Under the pieces are notes generated by a model. The model made no database searches. It saw only the letters and a program-made list of their open reading frames with translations, and was not told where the DNA came from. DNA of 64,000 nt from Paragordius varius. Taxonomy: Eukaryota > Nematomorpha. Below, piece by piece: positions 10,706 through 22,655 of this stretch. Location: contig OZ176052.1 in the NCBI GenBank assembly GCA_964247055.1, positions 248,001-312,000 of the forward strand, read 5' to 3'. Position 1 is the first letter of the stretch; each line of letters starts with the position of its first letter. The position numbers and the translations under genes were made by a program.

Positions 10706-12871
10706 AAGTAGGGCGACGCTGCTAATTCCCCCTAGACCCAATTCGCTTTTAGATACGAGCTACAGAATATCTCTATCATTATTTAAAAGTCCTCCACCTA
10801 TCTTTCCAAAATTATTTTTTCACCGCATCAGAAAGGATTTATACTTTATAATTGGGTTCTCGAACATTTCTCATTCACAAATTGTCTTCGGCATCATCGA
10901 CACCCATGCTTCCTTCTGGGGCTCATGCTGTTTCTTATGATTCCGTCCGCCATTTTGATATACCTTCGCGGAGTTAGATCTGATAATTTGTTTTCAATTC
11001 TATTTAATCTTTTCTTTAATTCCTCCACTCGCATTCTAATCGAGCGAGCCCTTCTTCATTTTTCTTAAAAGAGGAACTCGCCAAGGATGTCCTCTTTTCC
11101 CCTTCTTTTTAATTCAGTCATCAATCTTCTGATATCCTCCCTGAACAACACTCATTACACCACTTGTCTCGCTTATGCAGATGACTTGTAATCATATCCA
11201 ATAATAATGATTAATGGTGCATTCGTGGCTCACTCTTTTCTAGGGCCAGTTTGCAATACCCCCGTTTAAATAAAAATTATTAAACATCTATCTTACATAG
11301 GGAGTTTATCCACTTCCCATATAGAGATAGATGGACACGTGGTTCCCACTCTGCAGGAAGGCCAGACTCATGATAAGCCAGATAGGATTGTGGTTCCTCC
11401 CGACAACTTGAAGGTAGATGCTGGATGCTTTAAAAACATTTGTACACTGATCCATAAATTTCGTATGGGTTCGGTGTCTGCATACTCTAAAGAAAATCAC
11501 ATCGCTTTCCCAATGAACCTCCACTATTACATCCCAGTCTTTAAAGAAGGTCTAGACGTCTCTAAAACATTCTTTCTTCCCGATATATAAAGACTAGACT
11601 CAGGCTCCTAACTAGCTCTGATCCGTTCATTCTGAACACGCCTATTCTACTCTTCTAGCCACCATTTCTTAAAGAACAATATTCAAAACCGCATTTGAAT
11701 CCAAAACCTTTGATTTTTTCTCAGGTTCAAACAATCTAAACCTTCAACATCTTCAGCCAATCTCGCTTGGAATCCAAATGCCTTGGCCTCCAATCCGAAT
11801 ACTTCAATTCCCAGCTCTTTATAAAAGAAAGTTTAATATTGACCTGTTCTCCTGTCGCGCACCTGTTCGTCCAATTTATTCTAAATATTGTTCGTTTTTA
11901 AACAGCCTTATCGCGTGCCCATCCCAAGGCCGTGCTATCGAGGTAGTTTTCTTCCACAAAGCCAGCTTCTCATTTATTACAGCCGGATCAGGCATTTCTT
12001 TTCGGGATTGGAGATTCATCCATCGGGCCCTTCCAAACTTACTTCCAACAAACGCGCGTCCAGGTTCTTCTCACAACTCTCGTGTCGGCATGATTTCATC
12101 GTCAATATAACTAAAACACATTTTTCTTGTGGCGTTGAAATCATATCCGAGAACTCCTACCCAGCCTCCCTCCCCCTTAAACCGGATCTACTGGTTAAAT
12201 ACTCTAAGGATAATCTATATCATCTACGTGAACTGTCCTTTAGATGATCGGTTGGCGGTCTTCTGGAACAATAAGGAGAAAAAATATACCCCTTTAATGT
12301 CCTTATTATTTGATAACTCAAACAAAGTCAAGATATTTACGCTAGTCGTCGGTTAGGATCATGGTATACGAAAAACGACAAATAGTTGAAGCATATCACA
12401 CTCAGTTCCTCTATTTTTTGGCTCGGAAGCCTGATGATGAGTTTTACAATACGACACTCATCACGGCTCTGATACGGGTTTAAAAATGGAGTAACTTCCC
12501 GAAAGAGATTCCGACCAATTCTTTGCGTCTGCCGAAACATCTACCTAGAACTCAACCAATGGTTATCATTATCAATCAATTATGACTCAGCAATGATACT
12601 TTGGTTAATTCCTCAACAAATCAACAGTCGTCGAATGGAAACGGAATTGTGCGAGAAACAAACCAACAGGATCAACCAAAGATTGCTTTGGGATAGTTTT
12701 TTTTCCAATCCCGTCCGGGGTTTCTTATTTTTTTTAACGTAAAATATTTTTATTTCAAAATTTATTAAAAATTTTATATTTAAATTCGCAAATCTTCATT
12801 TCATAGCCAGCATTGATCAATCTATTGAAAAATATGTTATAATTAATCACACATATATATAATAAATAAAA
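10706..12871 (+). mobile_element. Utopia-2 LINE, plus copy (5'-truncated)
   Basis: The copy begins inside the reverse transcriptase. A decayed RT shows a GLEH-like block near 10850, a GCPLF-type motif near 11090 and AYADDL at about 11176. The pre-endonuclease region and the CCHC finger follow (around 11930-12090), then the terminal block near 12300. It ends with a 3' UTR at the U2 fragment. Many stops and shifts are present. Its counterpart in unit 2 is 18548-20830. Confidence 0.75.
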
Positions 12872-13018
12872 ATCTGTTCTTATAAGTTTATTATCTGATA
12901 CGATCTCTAAAGAGGTCCATGATATACGATTTTTGGAGATTTTGGTGAAGCGCTCTGGGCTTGCTTATCCCTCCCCATCAAATTAACCTGGTATTGCAGT
13001 ATCTCCAGGAGTGGCCCA
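12872..13018 (+). pseudogene. U2 snRNA 3' portion, disrupted
   Basis: Starts ATCTGTTCTTATA and continues through ATCTGATACGATCTC, the Sm region TTTTTGGAGATTTT and stem-loop IV (GGTATTGCAGTATCTCCAGG). This is a good match to U2 nucleotides from about 38 onward. The 5' end, including the branch-point recognition sequence, is absent; the LINE 3' end takes its place. Confidence 0.88.
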
Positions 13019-14340
13019 AACACAATCATTAAAAACAATTTGAAAACTTTTGAACAATATAACATCAAAATGTTCGAAATTATAAATTTTTTTTATATTT
13101 TTATAACATTTTTAATATGAACAAAATTTGTTTAACATAAGCTACTGTAATACCAATTAGCCAACAATAGAGTGATTAGGCCAAAACAAATATGCTTATC
13201 GTATGTTAAATGGATAAATTTTTGCTGTAAACGAGATCGAATCCAAAAAATAAAAAAGGCGTAATTTACTGATCTAAATGTCGATTAGAATTTACTAATT
13301 AAAATTGCTTTAAAAGGTTTTATAAGTACTCAGTGGACAAAAATACAAATTACAAATATATTGTAATGTTCATTAGTCTTAAAAAACGGGTGGATTAACA
13401 CTTGATTACAACGTTTTCTTTTCAGTGTCTCGATTCAAATTGGGGTATTTAGTTACCCTGGCTTGTTTATTAAGTATTTCAAAAAATATGGAATAAATTA
13501 ATAACCTAGTAAAATCTTGCACTTATATAGCATTAATGACTAGAAATATAATAAAATATTTATTCAAAAATACTTAATATTAGCCAACAAGACATCTGTG
13601 CATAAGCCAAATATCAAATACCACTTTTTCTGCTATTTTATTAATGTTTAATATGTTTTACTAAAAAAGTAAACCTGTTTTAGCCTTATGTAATAAAAAC
13701 ACGATATTTTGCTAAAGAAGTGATAATAAAAATATGCCGGATGCTCAACATTAATTTTATATAGCCGTATGCCAAAGAAACTTTAAAGTGAATGCGGAAT
13801 TTTAAAAATAGCAATTGTATTATAAAGGAATATTATAACTGGAACTTATAGATAAAAGATAATGAATATGAATGCGGCATATTAACAAGATTTTACAAAG
13901 GGAATATTTTAATTATAACATTGATTTATGAAAATTGAATTTTATTGGTCTTTAAGTGTTAAAATAATATTATGAAAGGTGGATTTAAATATCACACATA
14001 TTTAATAAATACCAATTGGAATTTATGATCTAAAATAAAAAGATAACCTCTCATTAAAAACGGAATTACATCTTACTAGCAAAACACACATTATAAAGTT
14101 TAATAATGCTTTATACGAAATCGTATTAAACAAAATAAGTACTGTAACAGTATGATAAATATGCACTCGGTTAAATTAAGTTAGAATATATATATACGTT
14201 ATATCTTAAAGAATGTTATGCTATAAAATTAACCTATTAATATAAATTTATAATATAATCGATAAGATTTATTTTACCTGTAAAATATCAAATATTTCTT
14301 ATTTTATTTTATACTTGTCTTATATATAAAACTTATCATT
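13019..14340. other. Spacer downstream of U2 with MITE remains
   Basis: No gene is seen. The stretch is shared with 20983-22185. It contains a decayed TTAA-type MITE starting near 13413 (TTAACACTTGATTACAACG) and an AT-rich repeat from about 13740, which also recurs in a diverged third copy at about 40250-40815. Confidence 0.55.
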
Positions 14341-14344
14341 ATAT

Positions 14345-14500
14345 CCCTAGAAGTCAACCCGAACCCCCACGTAACTAGACGGCTATCACTGAACCACCAT
14401 TGACTGGTGTATGGAAGGGCCGCAAGGGACCTCTTTTGTGGACAGTGGTGATGTGGGTTTGCTACACCCTTTTTTTGTTACACCTTGATCACCATTAGAA
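14345..14500 (-). repeat. tRNA-like repeat module, copy 1
   Basis: On the minus strand GGTGGTTCAGTGATAG resembles a pol III A box and GGGGGTTCGGGTTGA a B box. The spacing and words look like a degenerate tRNA-Gly. About 75 bp of unique head precedes it. Near-identical copies are at 22188-22345 and a diverged one at 40815-40950. Probably a tRNA-derived SINE module; no tRNA cloverleaf was checked. Confidence 0.5.
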
Positions 14501-15119
14501 ATATAAATTTTATATTTATACTTTAGGAATATGGATGATTCTATTTGTATAAAGTGCAATTTAAAGATGATGAAGTTTTACGGTAACTCGGAAAGCCTTT
14601 TATAATAAAGGTTAAGTCCCTTTTTATACTAAATTTATATTTTTATTTGGGTTATTGTCAATCGATAAAATTATTATTTTTTATCGTTAACTTTTTATTT
14701 TATTAAAACCAATAATCAACAGCTTAATCAACCAATCTTTGATACAAAAATCAAACAATGTCCTTTCCAATGCACAGCTTATGTACGGTATTTTTAAGTC
14801 CTTCTTTTCATATATTAATCAAATTTAATACACTATTTTACAATAAATAAGTATTAAAACCTATTTATTATTTTATATATAATGCAAATATTTGCAATCA
14901 TAAAAATTTTGGAAAAAGTTTTAAAAGTATTTTTTTAATTATTACGGCCACACAGGACGATTCTTACCCCATTCTTAAGCTTTAAGTCTTAGTGTAGGAG
15001 GGATGTAATATTATTCTTCACGGATTCTAATAACATTGCGCATAATACTAAATTTATGGTAAGCAAAAATGTGTGCATAATTATAAAATTCGCAAACCAA
15101 TTAATGATTTATGATAACA

Positions 15120-15145
15120 GCACGATAAGTTATAATCTATACATT
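15120..15145. other. Empty target site of the unit 1 hAT element
   Basis: Unit 1 reads CACGATG-AGTTAATC-[hAT]-AGTTAATC-CATACATTG. At the equivalent place unit 2 reads CACGATAAGTTATAATCTA and then TACATTGG, with a single target-like AGTTATAATC and no transposon. The insertion therefore postdates the duplication, or unit 2 descends from an unoccupied copy. Confidence 0.75.
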
Positions 15146-15357
15146 GGTATACATTTTTATATTATAATTATATCTTATCACCCTTAACTATGTTTGTCAT
15201 TTAGACATAATATTTTTGATTACATACTCTTATTTTTAGAATAATGTTATTTTTCGGAGTCGCCTTTTATTGATATACATTTAAAAAAAATAATAAAAAA
15301 AAATAAATTCGTTATAACACGACATTTTTTTTTAAATTTCAATATTTTATTGTAACA

Positions 15358-15462
15358 ATTGACCCGATGGGCATGGATAGGCGAATTTAGAACTGCCTCT
15401 CCAAAATCTGGTTAAGGAACCTCTTTAGAGGTAGTGTTAATATTAAGCTGAAAAACAAATAT
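15358..15462 (-). pseudogene. Diverged U2 snRNA fragment
   Basis: Counterpart of 8291-8400. AGCTTAATATTAACACTACC and the GAGGTTCC-like loop remain on the minus strand, ending at GCCCATCGGGTCAA. It borders the Utopia-B 3' UTR. Confidence 0.55.
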
Positions 15463-16366
15463 TTATTTAACAACTTATTAACTTTAGGGATAGTTTTATA
15501 TCCCAAAGATTTTTACAATATGAATAATTAAAATTATTTAAGGTATTAAGCAGAATTTAAAAATTGCCTTCTTTAATCTTTATGGTGCGCATAAAAAAAA
15601 TTTAAACGATCTAAAATTGTATATAATTGCTCATATCACATTTTTACCGCCATTTTTCTATAAATTTTAATTCGCCAATTAACTGTCAAACATATATTAT
15701 AGTTGGCAAATGTAAATATTTAACTTTAAAAAGCTTTCAGGCTAAATTTTATCAGCAAAAACTTGATATATTTGGTTTTAATATCAGCTGTTCGTTTAAT
15801 AGTGTTTTATAGGTGTTTCAGTTTAAAACTTTAGAAGTCATAAAATTGAAATATACAAGCTTTTCTATTTAATACAAGAGAAATTGATAATTAAATTTTA
15901 ACTGGAATAATTTTCAAAACTGTAATTTATTAACAAAATTGAGTTTTGGGATATAAAACTATGTAAATTATGACAAAAAAAGTTAATCAAGTGTTAAATA
16001 TATTTGTGTGTTTTTACATTATCCCATATGGAATATATCTGAAGTAAAAGAATATTGAGAATAAATTGAGTATTTTATAGATTATTTGAAATAAGGGGGT
16101 GGTTTATTTCCTAAATTATTTGATACAAAGGATCTCCATATTTCTGAGCTATAGAAAATGGTATTGCTTACCATTTGCTTGCGAATTTTCTGAACATCTA
16201 GCGGTGAGCAGGGTTTATTAAGAATAATATTTTTTGGTTGCCATGCACCTAATGCTCCTACGATTAGTGGAAGAACCCGGATTGTTTTAAATTGGGATTG
16301 TAATTGCGGAATAAGATATTTTTTTTTTGTTTTTGGAGTTTTGATATAAATAGAAAAGTGGCCCAA
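15463..16366 (-). mobile_element. Utopia-B LINE, 3' end, second copy
   Basis: The minus frame at 16082-16366 (94 codons) is still open. It shows the RVLPLIVGALGAWQPKNII block followed by a helix ending in SSEIWRSF, which aligns with the last 100 residues of the intact 1402-residue protein. A roughly 600-bp 3' UTR leads to the U2 fragment. The rest of the ORF is absent (5' truncation). Confidence 0.7.
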
Positions 16367-16524
16367 TTTTTATAAAAACTATAAAAACTGATTTGTTTAA
16401 AACTTAAACATACACAACATCATCATCCTTATAAACTTTTCATTTTTCTATCATCATTTTTTAATGAACTTTGTTAATGAATATTTGTTTTAAAAAGGTT
16501 TTTTAAACGGTTTTAATGATTGTG

Positions 16525-16666
16525 TTTGGGCTCCTGGAGATACTGCAATACTAGGTTTGACCCGATGGGGAATAATAGGCAAGCTTTCCTCAAAATTGCC
16601 AAAAATTAACTTAGTATCATGGACCTCTTTAGATGTCGTATCAGATATTAAAATTATAGGAAGAGA
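16525..16666 (-). pseudogene. U2 snRNA 3' portion, disrupted
   Basis: On the minus strand it runs from ATCTCTTCC through stem II to stem-loop IV (AGTATTGCAGTATCTCCAGG). It is a counterpart of 9440-9585 and again begins at the nucleotide where the intact element joins U2. Confidence 0.82.
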
Positions 16667-18547
16667 TTTTTATTTATTTTATATAAAATATATGTATAAT
16701 AATATAAGTTGATCATTTTTGGCTATCAAATGAAGACTTACGAATTTAAATTTAAAATTTTAATAAATTTAGTTATAAAATATTTGACTTGTAAAATAAT
16801 AGCTACCAATAGGGGGAAAAAATAGGAGAGAAAAATACCGGACGTACGGAGTTAGAAAAAAACTCTCCCAAAGCAATCTTTGTTTGATCCAGTTGGTTGG
16901 TTTGATTCTTTCACTATTTCGTTTTCATTCAACTGTTGTATTGTTGGATTGACCGCAGTAACATGGCTGAGTCCTAATGTCATTTGTGATGGTGATTGAA
17001 AATGAATACCATTGGTTGGGTGGATACATGTTTCGGCAGTGGCTAGAGAATTGACGGTCGGGTTCGAGGTTACATCTCTGTCGGGAAGTTTCTCCATTTT
17101 TAAACTCGACCAGAACTGAGAACGGAGTAACTTTGTGTAATATGCTGCAACCTTTCGTCGTTTTTCGGATACCATAATCCTAAACTTCCGACGACTAGTA
17201 GAAGTATCTTGATTTCGTTTGGGTCATGCAATAAGGGAATTAAGGCCTATTTTTTTCTACCTTATTGTCCCAACCGTGGCCAAGGCCCCTAACCGATCAT
17301 CGAAAGAAAATTATCCTCCGGTATTTAACCACTAAATCCGGTTTAAGGGGGAGAGAAGCTGGGTAGGAGTTCTCGGATATAATTTAAACTCTGCTTTAAG
17401 TATATTGACGATGGAATCATATTGAGCTCTCCATGCGCGGGAATATCTTATACAATGAATAAAAATAAGGGGTAAAGTTTTTAGGTAACGCCCGCATCTA
17501 CGACATGAGTGGTTGAGAAGAACCTGGACGCGCGTTTGTAGGAAGTAGTTTTAGTCGGTGCTCGATAAATGAATCTCCAAACCACGGAAAGAAATACCTG
17601 ACTCGGAGGTTATGAATGAGAAGCTGACGAGGTAAGCCGCCTCGATGGCACGACCTTGGGATCGAAACGCGATAAGGTTGTTTAAAAACGAACAAGTATA
17701 TTTAGAATAAATTGTACGAACAAGTGCGCGACGGGAGAACGGGTCAATATTAAGGTTTTCACCTTTTATAAAAAAGTGGGAATCGGAGTATTCCCACTGA
17801 AGCCCGAGGCGCGTGGATGCCAAGCGTGATCTGAAGATGTTAGAGACACCAAAAAAATCTAATTTATTTGACTGAGAGAAAATCAGAGATATCGGATTCA
17901 GAAGGGGTTTCGACTTTAGTTCTTTGGGAAATGGTAGCTATAAGGGTAGAGAAGGCGTGTTCGGAAATGGACGGATCAGAGCTGGAAAGAAGCTTAAAAG
18001 CTGAATCTAGTCTTTAAATATTAGAAAGAAGGGATGTTTTGGGAATACCTAGACCGCCTTTAGAGACTGGAATATAAAAGTAGTTTGTGGAGGCTCCCTG
18101 GGGAAACAATGTGATTTTATTTATTATATTACGAATTCGGGAATCTATTTTATTTAAGTCTAGACACCGATCCCATACGAAATTTATCTGTCAGTGTTGG
18201 GAAGACAAATGTTTTTAAGGCATCTAGAATCTGCCATGGTTTCAGGTTAGATGAAACTGGTTTCTATTGCCAAAAGGAGATCCGATAAGTCGGGTGGAAC
18301 CAGCAAGCCTATTGGTTTTCCAAGGTAATCGTGGGCCTGGCCTTTCTGCAGAAGTGGATATACCTCACTGAGTAGGCTTGAAGTTTGTTGTAGATAGGTT
18401 AATTCATATTCCGGCCTAGAAAAGAGTTAGCCAAGCTTGCACCAGACTTAATATCATCACTATTATTGGATATGACACCATGTCATCTGCATAAGCGAGA
18501 CAAGTGGTGTCATTAGTGTTGTGCAGTATTCCTTTAATTACAATATA
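16667..18547 (-). mobile_element. Utopia-2 LINE, minus copy, longer version
   Basis: From the U2 junction it shows the 3' UTR, the terminal block, the endonuclease finger near 17480-17530, the pre-endonuclease block and the distal RT, up to an ADD-type motif near 18490. The ORF is broken in many places. It extends about 840 bp further 5' than the unit 1 copy and meets the plus copy head-to-head at about 18548. Confidence 0.75.
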
Positions 18548-20830
18548 CTAGTGGGCGACGCCGCTAATCCAACCAACCTTAAGATTCGCTTTTAGATACC
18601 AGCTACAAAATTTCGCTAATATATTTTCAAGTCCCTCTCCACTTATCTACTAAAAACATTATTGTTCCCCCCCCCCCCCCATTAGAAATGATTTATGCTC
18701 ACGATTAGATTCTCCAACATATATCTCTCATTTGGCAAAAATTGTCTTCGGCCAGACAACATCAACGCTCATGCGTCCTTCTGTGGCTCCATGTTCCCGA
18801 TTTTGTTTCCGTCCAGCATTTCGGAGGCCCATTGCGGTATGGGTATTTCTGATAACTTGTTTTAATTTTGTCTAATCCTTTTTTGATTCTTCGCACATTC
18901 TAAACGAACTTCTTAAGAGCTCGCCAAGCATGTCCTCTTTTCCCACTACTTTTTGATTTTGTTATTGATCCCCTGAGATCCTCCCTGAACAACACTCATG
19001 ACGCCACTTGTCTCGCTTATGCAGATGACTTGGTGATCATCCAATAATAATGATAATATTAATTCTGGTGCAAGCTTAACTCTTTTCTAGGCCAGCTTGG
19101 AATACGAATTAACCACTTTATATCCAAATTATAAACTTCAAGCCTACTCAGCGATGTTTATACACTTTACATCTAGAGATAGATGGACACGTGGTTCCCT
19201 CACTGCAGGAAGGTCAAGCCCATGATTATTTAGGAATACCGATAGGATTGCTGGTTTCTCCTTACAACTAATCGGATCTATTACTAGCACTGGAAACCAT
19301 AGTTTCATGTACCTTAAACTATGGGAGATGCTGGATGCCTTAGAAACGTACGTATTCCTAACACTGACACATAATAATGTATGGGATCGGTGTCCAAATC
19401 TGATTTAAATAAAATAGAGTCCAAAATTCGTAATACTATAAGGAAAATCACCGCTTCCCCAGGGAGCCTCCACAAAATATTTTTACATCCCAGAGTCTAA
19501 AGGGGTTAGGCGTCCCTAAAGATCTCTTCTTTCTGCTATTTACAGACTAGATTCAGCCTTTAAGCTCTTTCCAGCTCTGATCCGTCCATTTCCGAACACG
19601 CCTTCTCTACCCTTATAGCTACCATTTCCCAAAGAACTAAAGTCGAAACCCCTTCTGAATCCGATATCTCTGATTTTCTCTCAGGTTCAAATAAATTAGA
19701 ATCTTTTGGTGTTTCCAACATCTTCAGCCAATCACGCTTGGCATCCACGCGGATCGGGCTCCAATGGGAATACTCCAATTTCCACTTTTTTATAAAAGGT
19801 GCAAACCTTAATATTGATCCGTTCTCCCGTCGCGCACTTGTTCGCACAATTTATTCTAAATATACTTGTTCGTTTTTAATCAACCTTATCGCGTTTCGAT
19901 CCCAAGGTCGTGCCATCGAAGTTGCTTACCTCGTCAGCTTCTCATTCATAACATTCGGGTCAGGTATTTCTTTTTGAGATTGAAGATTCATTTATCGAGC
20001 CCCGACTAAATCTACTTCCTCGAACGCGCGTCCAAATTCATCCCACAACCCCTCTTATCGGCGATGCGGGCGTCACCTGGAAACTTTACCCCTTATTTTT
20101 ATTCATTGTTTAAAATATTCCCACGCATGAAAAGCTCGGCATGATTCCATCGTCAGTATACTTAAGCACATTTATCTTGTAGCGTTGAAATTATATCCGA
20201 GAACTCCTCCCCAGCTTCCCTCACTCTTAAACCGGATTGACCTGTCCCTTTAATAATCAGTTGGTGGCCATAACTTGGGACAATAAGGTGAAAAATTATA
20301 CTTCGTTAATGTCCCGATTGTCTCATAACCGAAGTCAAGATATTTTCACTAGTCGTCAGAACTTTAGGATCTTGTTCTCCGAAAAACGACGATATTGCAC
20401 ACAGTCCCTCTATTTTTCGGCTCATCACGGCTTTGGTACGAGTTTAAAAATGGAGGAACTTCCCGACAGAGATGTGACATCGAACCCAATCGTCAATTCT
20501 CTAGCCACTACCGAAACATGTTTCAGAAATGGTGATCATTTTCAATCAACATCACAAATGACGCCAGGACTCAGCAATGTTACTTTGGTTAATCCCTCAT
20601 CAATACAACAGTTTTCGAGTAAAACGGAATTGTGCGAGAATTACACCCCTTTCGAAGAGTTTTTTTCCAACCCCGTATGGGGTTTTTCTCTCCTATTTTT
20701 TTAACGTAAAATATACAAAATTTATTAAAAATTTTAATTTAAATTCCTAAGTCACCACTTCATAGCCAGCATTGATCAATTTATTGAAAAATATGTTATA
20801 ATTAATCACACATATATATAATAAATAAAA
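18548..20830 (+). mobile_element. Utopia-2 LINE, plus copy, second
   Basis: Begins with GGGCGACGCCGCTAATCC, as unit 1 does at 10706. RT motifs follow (GLEH region near 18700, AYADDL at about 19015), then pre-endonuclease (19560-19850) and endonuclease parts and the terminal block near 20290, ending at U2. It is decayed throughout. A 14-base poly-C run sits inside the RT region at 18667-18680. Confidence 0.75.
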
Positions 20831-20982
20831 ATCTGTTCTTATAAGTTTATTATCTGATACGACCTCTAAAGAGGTCCATAATATTAAATTTATTTTTGGA
20901 AATTTTGGAGAGGCGCTCTGCGCTTGCCTATCTCTCATTATCTGGTCACCCTGGTATTGCAGTACCTCCAGGAGTGGCGCAA
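20831..20982 (+). pseudogene. U2 snRNA 3' portion, disrupted
   Basis: ATCTGTTCTTATAAG at the left edge and CTGGTATTGCAGTACCTCCA near the right edge mark a nearly full U2 from about nucleotide 38. The Sm region reads TTATTTTTGGAAATTTTGG. The U2 5' domain is missing. Confidence 0.88.
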
Positions 20983-22187
20983 ACACTTAAAAACGATTTG
21001 GAAACTTTTCAATATAAAGTTCGAAATTATACAATTTTTTTGTATTTTTACAACATTTTTAATACGAAAAAAATTTGTTTAACACAAGCTACTGTATTAC
21101 CAATTAGCCAACAATAGAGTGATTAGGCCAAAACAAATGTGCATATCGTATGTTAAATGGAATTTTTGCTGTAAACGAGATCGAATCCAAAAAATAAAAA
21201 AAGCGTAATTAACTGATCATAAAATATGTCGATTAGAATGTACTAATTAAAATTGCTTTAAAAGGTTTTATAAGTACTCAGTGGACAAAAAAACAAATTA
21301 CAAAATCATTTGTTTTGAATAAACGCGTAAATTAAAACTTGGTTGCAACGCATTCATTTCAGTCCTTCGATTCAAATTGGGGTAGTTAGTTGCTTATTTC
21401 AACTTAAATATTTAAAAAAATATGGAATAAATTGTAACCCTTTGAAAATTTTGCACTTATATATCATTAATGAATCGAAATATAATAAAATATTCATTCA
21501 AAAATACCTAATATTACTTATTCAGAGGTAAAACCCAAAAGTAAAAATTTAGCCAACATGACGCATGTGTATAAGCTAATTATAAATATAGTGAATATAC
21601 CACTTTTTCTGTATTAATGTCAAATATGATTTTACTATAAAAGTAAACTTAATTTTACCTTATAAAATAAACAAGATATTTTGCAAAAAAAGTAATGATA
21701 AACCTATGCCGGATGCTCAACAATAATTTTATATAGGCGTTTGCCAAAGATAACACTTCAAAGTTAATGGAGAAATTTAAATTACAACTAGAATTTATAG
21801 ATAAAAGATAATGAATATGAATGCGGCATATTAACAAGATCTTACAGAGAAGAAGTTATAATTATGAAATATTATATGGTCTATAAATGAAAATTAATAA
21901 TATACAGAACGAAAATTACATATTACTAGCAAAACACACACTAATCAAAGTTAAATAATGATTTACAAAATCTTATTAAGCAAGATAAATACTGAACAGT
22001 ATGATACATATGCACTCGGTTAAATTAAGTTAGAATATACGTTATATCTTAAAGAATGTTATGCTATAAAATTAACCTATTAATATAAATTTAGAATATA
22101 ATCGATAAGATTTATTTTACCTGTAAAATATCAAATATTTCTTCATTTTATTTTATACATGTTTTATATATAAAACTTATCATTATA
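20983..22187. other. Spacer downstream of U2, unit 2
   Basis: No gene is seen. It parallels 13019-14340: an early U2-flank part, a decayed TTAA-type MITE from about 21325, and the AT-rich repeat that leads into the tRNA-like module. Confidence 0.5.
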
Positions 22188-22345
22188 TCCCTAGAAGTCA
22201 ACCCAAACCCGTAACTAGACGGCTATCACTGAACCACCTTGACTGGTGTATGGAAGGGCAGCAAGGGACGTCTTTTGTGGACAGTGGTGATGTGGGTTTG
22301 CTACACCCTTTTTTTGTTACACCTTGATCACCATTAAGAAATATA
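22188..22345 (-). repeat. tRNA-like repeat module, copy 2
   Basis: Near-identical to 14345-14500. On the minus strand the TGGTTCAGTGATAGCC A-box-like and GGTTTGGGTTGA B-box-like words are kept. The near identity reflects the segmental duplication rather than independent insertion. Confidence 0.5.
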
Positions 22346-22350
22346 AATTT

Positions 22351-22655
22351 TATATTTGTTTGTTCAATATATTTTAAATTTTTTAATATTATTAATTTTT
22401 TCACGCCTTCAGGAATTTTTTTTTACTTTTTAGGCATTAAAATCGTAAAAGTAATATTTTTTGCCATGGTCCATTTTATCATTAATTATTGTTATTCACG
22501 CAAGTATGTTCACTTTGTTAAAATATAATACATCACTTCTTAAATTTTTTTGGTCCCTAATGTGGTATATATAGAAGTGGCTTCATATAGATACACACTA
22601 TAAAAACTGATTTTATCATTTTGTTAAAAAAATCAAATTGATTTTGATGATTGTT
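22351..22655 (-). other. Spacer and U2 gene 3' flank
   Basis: 22440-22560 resembles the spacer repeat at 42390-42480 (ATTCACGCAAGTATG-like words). 22560-22655 carries the U2 3'-flank block (AGAAGTGGC then ACACACTATAAAAACTG). No ORF is seen. Confidence 0.45.

Larger units (their letters stand above)
5155..14514. repeat. Tandem segmental duplication, unit 1
   Basis: Homology to unit 2 (14515-22350) starts at the shared CTATACTTTAGGAATATG-like words and continues in the same order: spacer, U2 fragment, Utopia-B end, U2 fragment, head-to-head Utopia-2 pair, U2 fragment, spacer, tRNA-like repeat. Unit 1 is longer because of the hAT insertion but has lost about 840 bp near 10705. Confidence 0.75.
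14515..22350. repeat. Tandem segmental duplication, unit 2
   Basis: Same order of parts as unit 1 but without the hAT element and with a longer minus-strand Utopia-2 copy. Both units end in the tRNA-like module followed by AAATATAAATTTTATATTT, after which the sequences diverge. Identity by eye is mixed: high in the U2 and tRNA-like parts, lower in spacers. Confidence 0.75.

Noticed and set aside
11339-11590. 83-codon frame as an independent gene
   Set aside because: It is a piece of the decayed Utopia-2 RT to pre-endonuclease region, collinear with the intact ORF in a shifted frame.
12872-13018. Intact U2 snRNA gene
   Set aside because: The U2 5' domain is replaced by LINE sequence; the same holds for every other 3' fragment in the window.
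14345-14500. Functional tRNA-Gly gene
   Set aside because: A- and B-box-like words exist, but the acceptor stem and anticodon arm could not be paired convincingly by eye.
22198-22404. 68-codon minus frame
   Set aside because: It lies over the tRNA-like repeat and has no protein family features; the near-identical copy in unit 1 does not preserve the full frame.
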